Made by a program: the position numbers and the translations under genes. Positions 21,491 to 26,781 of a stretch of DNA of 26,781 nucleotides are shown here, piece by piece; position 1 is the first letter of the stretch; each line of letters opens with the position of its first letter. The notes under the pieces were generated by a model, which was given only the letters and a program-made list of their open reading frames with translations, was not told the origin of the DNA and made no database searches. Origin of the DNA: Nephromyces sp. MM_2019 (Eukaryota > Apicomplexa > Aconoidasida > Nephromycida); assembly GCA_015657535.1 (NCBI GenBank), contig JADHZB010000227.1, forward strand, positions 1 through 26,781. Direction: 5' to 3'.

Positions 21491-22291
21491 CTGCAAAAAA
21501 TAAAGAAAAAGTGGAGACGCACGCACACCAAAGCTGAGAGGACTGAGATTCGTGGAAAATTTCTATACAAAGGGGATGAAACGAAAGCGAGAGGGTGGGC
21601 AGCCATTCAGTGAGCGCAGCCATAAAGTTGAGGGCAGAAGTGCTAAAGATTAAAAGGCAGAGGGAATCTGCAGTGCGTAAGCACACATAAAGATTAGCTA
21701 CTAAACAGCAATTTTTTGCAACGAAGAATGGAAACGCAAGCAAAGAGTTGACTATAATTCAGATCGCTTCTCACTCAATGAAATGGTATTTTTGCAACGT
21801 GGGTATCTACAGAGTGAGCGTGAAAATTGTGAGTACGGCGTGTGTGCCGCAACTTCTATCCAGACGTATTGCCGTTTTTTCTTCGCAACGCTTCTTCATT
21901 GGTGTGTATTTCCCTACTTTTTGTGTAGCAACTCCTGGTAAAAGATAGCATACTGCACACAAAGCTTACAAAGCACTCCAAAATTTTTGAAAGTAGAGTT
22001 TTAACCAACCAATTCAATCAGAAAACAATGTTTAGCATACTTTCAAGAACTCTGCAAACGCCTCTTCTTCTCCCTGCAACTCTGTATACTTTCACTACCT
22101 TCCAGTTATCCCTCACAAATCTCTTGCCCATAATCTGCCTGCCACTTTCTTCCTCCTTCTCTTTTTTAGTGCGAACAGAAGAACCCATACATCATCCGAG
22201 AAACTATCAAAATTCACAAATAAAATCGAATCAAAGCTACTCATAGACTATATACTGCAGAAAAGACGATGATGCCTACGCAAAATAACTG
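21491..22291. other. Divergent spacer between minus- and plus-strand genes
   Basis: This interval should hold the two promoters. Frames at 21474-21743 (minus) and 22028-22246 (plus) do not join the neighbouring exons in phase and have no motif. The minus frame has a Met-initiated stretch (MAALTEWLPTLSLSF) ending at a gtgtgcg donor, but its phase 2 does not match the next exon. Confidence 0.35.
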
Positions 22292-23570
22292 AAAATTCTC
22301 AATAAAAAGATTATAAAAATATTCAAAAAGGATGAGAAGATTTTCATAAAATCTGCAAATTTCTTGTCTTTGAAGATAAATAATTTCACCAAAAATATGG
22401 AATTTGTACTTATTACATGGCGTTTTTCACCATCCAAAAATGTCAAAGAAAAAGCTATTCTTTTGCCAGAAAAGTGCCTGAAGCGAATTCAATGCAATTC
22501 GTCTCTTTCAATGGTGAAAAAAGCTGCGATTTTCCAGCAATTACTCACCGAAAGAAAGATCCCCATTTCCACGTTTGGAGGTTCCTATAATGTAGGCCTC
22601 CCAAGAAGAGAGCAAATACTAGGCATTACATCGACGTCTGAAGGCATTTTTTCTGCTATTCAAAGGAGAATTCTTGGCTGTGTATGTTCAAGCAACAGAA
22701 AACGCTGTTTCGAACGAGTTCTCTAGTGAAGAATTGGGTGAAGCCAGCAGAGTGTGTGCAGAATAGAGCTGTGTGGATGGAGGATAGTCGATGTGTGCGC
22801 GGTTGGATGGGTGCTATTACGAGGATACCATAGATGAGACTAGTGGATAGCACCAGTCGTTACAGGTAGCTCTAGCATCAGCGAAAATTCAACCAATTTA
22901 TCTTCTCCATATTCATTTATCAATTTCCTAGTAGAAAAGCTAGTTGAAGATGCGAATATCTTTGAAACTCTACCAAAAAAAGTGCTTTAATCTACCATTG
23001 ACTACCTTTTCTGGGAAATTTTGGTATTATATCATAATGCGAGAAAAGGAAGAGGCACTCTCTCGTGGTTATTCTCTGGAAGTGGCAGAAAATTGCTTTA
23101 AAATACAACCTTCTCCGCTTTCAGCAGTGTGTTGGCAGTCCGTAACACTAGGATAAGAGCAGGGGAGGTGATCTTCAGCTTATTAGTGTTTTGATATGCT
23201 CTGCGAGGGGAGGCGGTGAAGATCTTCCACTATTTGATATACTTTATTTTTGTTGGGAAATATCTTCCCCCTTTACTATACTCTACAGGAGCGGGGGGAA
23301 ATATCTTCAGTTTAATAGCCTTTTGATAATCTGCAAGAGGAAAATGAAGCTTCAGCCTTTGATGAGCCTCAAAATGAAGGCGTAAAATCTGATTCTCTTT
23401 CAAAACCCATAAAAGATGATGTCTATATATGCCTCTTAATTAAGGAAAACATCTATTTCCACTGTTTACAGCTTCTCGAAAATCAATCTTCCGCAGAGCC
23501 CTGTGTATGTGTGAAAAATCAATTACACAAAGAACAAATTGAAACATTAAACGCAGTCATTAAAGCTTAA
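22292..23570 (+). CDS. Hypothetical plus-strand gene, five or more phase-0 exons
   Basis: Exons: about 22292-22591, 22623-22751 (43 codons), 22844-22981 (46), 23049-23126 (26) and 23319-23570 (83 plus TAA). All joins are phase 0, with introns of 31, 92, 67 and 192 nt starting gtaggc, gtgtgt, gtgctt and gtgtgt. The start is unclear: the first exon is open from a TAA near 22290, and ATG at about 22396 (MEFVLITWRFSPSKN) is a candidate. The protein is hydrophilic and has AFFLLFKGEFLAVYVQATEN, FINFLVEKLVEDANIFETL and an acidic C-terminal exon ending QIETLNAVIKA. There is no signal or long membrane segment. An extra small exon may exist in the last intron. The family is not recognised. The stop overlaps the stop of the convergent gene. 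Confidence 0.55.
23171..23355 (+). repeat. Imperfect direct repeat spanning a 3' splice site
   Basis: About 50 bp around 23171-23226 (cttcagcttattag followed by TGTTTTGATATGC) resembles 23306-23355 (cttcagtttaatag followed by CCTTTTGATAATC). The second copy carries the acceptor and start of the last exon. The first copy lies in the preceding intron and has its own acceptor-like tag. A weaker TTTGATAT core occurs again near 23236. Confidence 0.55.
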
Positions 23571-23971
23571 AAAATTTGGATTTATTAGCCCTAAAATCAT
23601 ATTTTGGTAAAAGTTTATAGCGATAGGTGTCACCGGGTTTTAATGGCTCCTGAATGAAGATTGGAAAATCAATGATTCGGCGAAGTTTGGATGCTTTTTT
23701 TTTCGCGGCAAAGAGGATATGAGTGCACTTACACCGGCTCAAGCCGAGTCTGAATGGCGATAACTCTCGGCGAGAGAACTATAAAAGCAATGAAATTTCG
23801 CGCTGGCATCACTGAAAGAAGCTTTTCGTCTTTTGAAGGTTCAGAATCTTTCAGGCGTTGAGAGAGGCGAATGAAGCCGTTTTTTGACTTGAAGATGTTT
23901 GCTGTTGAGATGTATCTAAAGGTGATGAAGTTTATGAGGAAAAGGGTTGGGCTTGGGCTGTTGATGAAGCT
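23560..23971 (-). CDS. Hypothetical minus-strand gene, C-terminal part, apparent frame break
   Basis: Two protein-like frames lie end to end. Bases 23729-23971 read FKSKNGFIRLSQRL and MPARNFIAFIVLSPRVIAIQ. Bases 23560-23742 read KLRRIIDFPIFIQEPLKPGD and end in KSKFFKL and TAA. They are in different frames and overlap by 14 bp. A donor (gtgtaagtg) and an acceptor after nine As would remove 41 nt, but the phase is off by one base. Either the true splice site differs, there is a one-base error, or the gene is broken. A further open frame upstream (to about 24090, with PEDPLTPYKLKTTSFAAYNA) may be another exon. No family is recognised. Confidence 0.45.
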
Positions 23972-24140
23972 TCAAAGAGAATGCATTATAGGCTGCAAAG
24001 CTGGTAGTTTTCAATTTGTAAGGGGTTAGTGGATCTTCAGGGTAGGTGCTGCCCAGTGGGGGCGTGTGCAGAGTCTGCTTCGTATTGTTAAAGGGGATTT
24101 TTAGAGGAAGAAATTTTGGGGGAAGATATTTTGGAGGAAT

Positions 24141-24230
24141 AATTCTCGCACACGGAATTCTCCCACGCACAATTCTTCCACACACAATTCTCGCACACAC
24201 AATTTTCGCACACACAATTTCTGCACTTTC
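24141..24230. repeat. 15-bp minisatellite
   Basis: About six tandem copies of a 15-bp unit (core CACACAATTCTCGCA on the plus strand) with point variants. It lies upstream of the convergent minus-strand gene. The unit is a multiple of three and stays open as a CENCV-type repeat on the minus strand, but I see no evidence that it is translated. Confidence 0.8.
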
Positions 24231-24239
24231 GGCTGCCTT

Positions 24240-25278
24240 CTAAAACCTTAAATACGCATATCATACCTGCAGACACATATTAAGGCCTGGTGGAGGGTTT
24301 AGAAACGTATCGACTTCTTTACTTGTCTCTATGTGGTTAGCTGTGTGTACAGTTCGGCACACTCCATGCTGTCACCCTCTGAGAACCCTTTAGAGCCAAG
24401 GTGAAAACACACACAAGCACGTCCAGGCTGCTATCGAAATTGTCAGATCTTAAGAGAGCATAAGCTTCAAACTTCAGGCTCAAAGATATCACATTTTGCC
24501 TTCAAATCGAGGAAGCAACAGTTTCTTCAAAGATAGTGAAGTGCGCCCACATCACACACAAGCGACAGACCATCGTCCACACAGTAAGGTGTGTAGTGCA
24601 CGTATTTGGTGTAAACAAAGCCAATACACGCTCAGAGACAAGCGGATAAGCAACTCACACACACAAGAGGGTGGTCCCACCACAAAAGTGTCTATAGTAT
24701 CCCACAGATATAACGAGTACAGCATCTCACACACAGTGAGTACAGATTCCCATACATACAGTGAGTACAGCTTCCCACACATACAGTGAGTACAGCTTCC
24801 CACGCACAATAAGCACTGCCCACGATAAGCGTAATTAAACTCTCCCACGCACACAACGAGCACATCCTCCCACACACCCAACAAGTACGATATCCCATTC
24901 ATTAAACCTATAAATGCGACAAGTACGCAGACAACCAGGAGCTCTCCAGGGGCCGAGCATCCTTAGTAACCAAGTACAGAGTAATCTTCATATACTAGCA
25001 ACACGCACACACAATCATACGCTTCTAAACTCTTGCATAAGCAACACACACCTACAAATATAATATCACATAAGCATTCAGAACACAACTTATACACCCA
25101 TAAAAAAAGCTGAAAATCTCAAATAAAAAGTTGATAAACAAGAGCTTGCAAGCCTACTCCGAGTGCACTAAAATGAGTGTACGTACACCCAGCATTGAGA
25201 GAAATCCACACACAAAAAAGGAGAGAGGTAGCATGCTGTTGTTCACAGAAACAGCAGCAATTTTCTTAGCAGAATACA
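24240..25278. other. Repeat-rich spacer between genes
   Basis: No supported exon. It contains CA-rich tracts and the 24-bp minisatellite at 24711-24900. The 3' UTR of the glyoxalase gene must lie just below 25279. Confidence 0.5.
24711..24900. repeat. Degenerate ~24-bp minisatellite
   Basis: Tandem units like CCCACACATACAGTGAGTACAGCT, best conserved at about 24730-24805 and decaying to the right (CAACGAGCACATCCTCCC, CAACAAGTACGATATCCC). Frames through it on both strands are repetitive and are not taken as genes. Confidence 0.75.
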
Positions 25279-25958
25279 TTAGGCAGCAGATTTCAAGCCC
25301 TGCTGAACAACCTCCACCAAGTAACCATCAGGATCTTGAAAGAAAGCTCTTCCAGGATGTTGTGTTTTCTGAAGGGTAGATATGATGGAAAATTGCTTTT
25401 ATTAGGCACAAACACATACAGTCACACAAACACGTACACACGCAAGTCCATACACATACGTACACACACATAGATACATACACAATGCGGTCAACACAGC
25501 AGCAAAGCTTCTAAAGAGGTATCTATGTAAATGTGTAAGCACTAGCCAAAACAGCGTTGGCAGATGAGGTGATAGACACGGCTATCAAGCACACACTCGG
25601 GTATACACATTTCCTCACGGAAGATACACCTTTCACCATCTCGAGACTACATACGCACTTATTATTCATTATCTTGAAGCCACACACACATACAGACGCA
25701 ACCATATGCACACGTAACACACGCAAAACACATATTAACTCTCACATTCAATTCTTCTGAATACTTTATTCCAGCATTCTGAAGGGTTTTGCGCGTGTTA
25801 TCCAAATCATCGCACACAAAGCTGATATGTCCGAAGCCCTTTGGCTCTTGAATGCCTGTGTGATAGGAGAACTTGGGATCATCTTCAGTACCAAAGTTGT
25901 GTGTTAGTTCCAGGACTGGACTCCACAGTGTATGCATCATCTTCCCAGACTCTGCACC
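25279..25958 (-). CDS. GLO1: Glyoxalase I (lactoylglutathione lyase), last two exons
   Basis: Two phase-0 exons: 25746-25958 (71 codons) and 25279-25368 (29 codons plus TAA). They are separated by a 377-nt intron from gtgagag to ttcag. Glyoxalase I converts the glutathione-methylglyoxal hemithioacetal to S-lactoylglutathione and usually acts in the cytosol. The exons match the C-terminal half of the family: LELTHNFGTEDDPKFSYHTG with the metal-ligand Glu, GFGHISFVCDD with the ligand His, AGIKY, and FFQDPDGYLVEVV with the final ligand Glu. Spacing between the last two blocks equals that of the human enzyme, so nothing is missing at the junction. The N-terminal half (the first beta-alpha-beta module) should lie in exons further right. 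I could not identify it in the repeat-rich DNA up to 26781. Confidence 0.9.
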
Positions 25959-26021
25959 CTGCATAGTAAGCATACTCATGCGAGTTAATTCAAGAAAATG
26001 GCATGTGAGTGTGCTCCTGTG

Positions 26022-26125
26022 GTGTGTGCGCACGTGTTTCAGTGGCATACGTGCGTGTTTTAGTAGCATACGTGTGTGCTTCAGTGGCATGTGTGTGTGT
26101 GTGTGCGTCAGTGGCCTTTGTGCGC
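26022..26125. repeat. ~21-bp GT-rich minisatellite
   Basis: Three to four imperfect copies of GTGTTTCAGTGGCATACGTGC on the plus strand. It adjoins the first recovered glyoxalase exon on its upstream (intron) side. Confidence 0.75.
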
Positions 26126-26710
26126 CTTGACATGCAGTAGGCGAATGCGTGGACGTATCGAAAGCTTACATGAGAGTCATGTGTGCACACACATACCATA
26201 ACTCATGATTCTGCGTGTGTGTTCAGTATAATAGCAGAGAAAACAAAGGTGATTCCAGGCTATTTTATAAAGAAGCTCATCATTTTATAACCATCTTCAG
26301 TGCAAATAACTACAGCATCAAAACAAAGTATAATAGACTCAAATACGGCTCTGGAGCTGCACACGCACAATATAGAACACGCTATTCATAGACACACAAC
26401 AAAGATGCTCACACACGATACTTATACCTGCTGCATAATGGAATATATGAAATACACCAACAAGCCAGTATATATCTTCACGCCAATGCAAATCAGCACA
26501 CCAACACAGCAAGACAAAAATCAGGCACCACACATGTTTCCTGCATCAAACCTACACGCACACACACAAACACACAAAGCACACCCTATGCGTAACATAT
26601 ATGACGCCTAAATAAACACAACAGCACACAACACGAAAATCACACATAAATACACCATACACACCATACACACGCCAACCCATCAACACAAACAGATACA
26701 CACCAACATA

Positions 26711-26781
26711 CCAACACACCACACATACCACACACACCACACACACCACACACACCACACACACCACACACACCACACACA
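26711..26781. repeat. 9-bp CCACACACA repeat at the right edge
   Basis: Tandem CCACACACA units run to the end of the window, with degenerate ACCATACAC-type units before it from about 26650. The array continues past the edge. Confidence 0.9.

Larger units (their letters stand above)
25959..26781. other. Repeat-rich DNA where 5' glyoxalase exons are expected
   Basis: CA/GT tracts and minisatellites dominate. Short minus-strand stretches near 26230-26310 have acceptor-like ends, but none gives the expected glyoxalase N-terminal motifs. The missing exons may lie beyond the right edge. Confidence 0.4.

Noticed and set aside
24552..24902. 116-codon minus-strand Cys/Tyr/Leu repeat frame
   Set aside because: Entirely explained by the 24-bp minisatellite; no spl‍ice context or homology signal.
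26552..26776. Minus-strand Val-Cys-Val repeat frame
   Set aside because: Translation of the 9-bp CCACACACA array at the window edge.
1..26781. CRISPR array, transposon or viral element
   Set aside because: Tandem repeats have no spacer-repeat pattern, and no transposase, reverse transcriptase, integrase or terminal repeats were recognised.

Overview
This is nuclear DNA of a eukaryote, most likely a single-celled protist. No bacterial operon structure, Shine-Dalgarno spacing, rRNA or tRNA was found. Several genes can be rebuilt from small exons with GT...AG boundaries and matching phases. Introns run from about 20-65 nt to several hundred nt, and the longer ones are filled with CA/GT-rich simple sequence. 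Compactness, long low-complexity inserts in conserved proteins and minisatellites would suit an apicomplexan or related alveolate, but no lineage marker was seen, so the taxon stays open. A plain ORF scan misleads here, because real exons are often under 60 codons or lack a start codon.

Left part (1-6708, minus strand): five exons chain in phase into a coiled-coil protein that continues into a lysine-rich, repeat-rich region leaving the left edge. Just upstream is a 687-codon Pro/Tyr/Gln-rich frame that may be the first exon of the same gene.

Middle (7.0-13.3 kb): this looks empty, but four provisional genes of unknown function can be pieced together. They are a minus-strand gene of short exons ending at 7074, a plus-strand gene from about 9043, a minus-strand hydrophobic (membrane) protein at 10.6-12.3 kb, and a minus-strand small protein with a signal-peptide-like start and a 48-bp tandem repeat at 12.8-13.2 kb.

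Right part: a nearly complete glycine cleavage T-protein (aminomethyltransferase) gene lies at 13.8-18.7 kb on the minus strand, with six exons joining in phase. It carries an unusual insert of about 215 residues. Next come a minus-strand hypothetical gene (19.5-21.5 kb), a plus-strand hypothetical gene (22.3-23.57 kb), a convergent minus-strand gene whose stop overlaps it at 23560-23570, and the 3' exons of a glyoxalase I gene (25.28-25.96 kb). Long CA/GT microsatellites and minisatellites fill the introns and spacers, and a 9-bp repeat ends the window.

The two metabolic genes (glycine cleavage T-protein and glyoxalase I) are recognised from family motifs. They do not form a pathway with each other. 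The remaining genes are described but not named.
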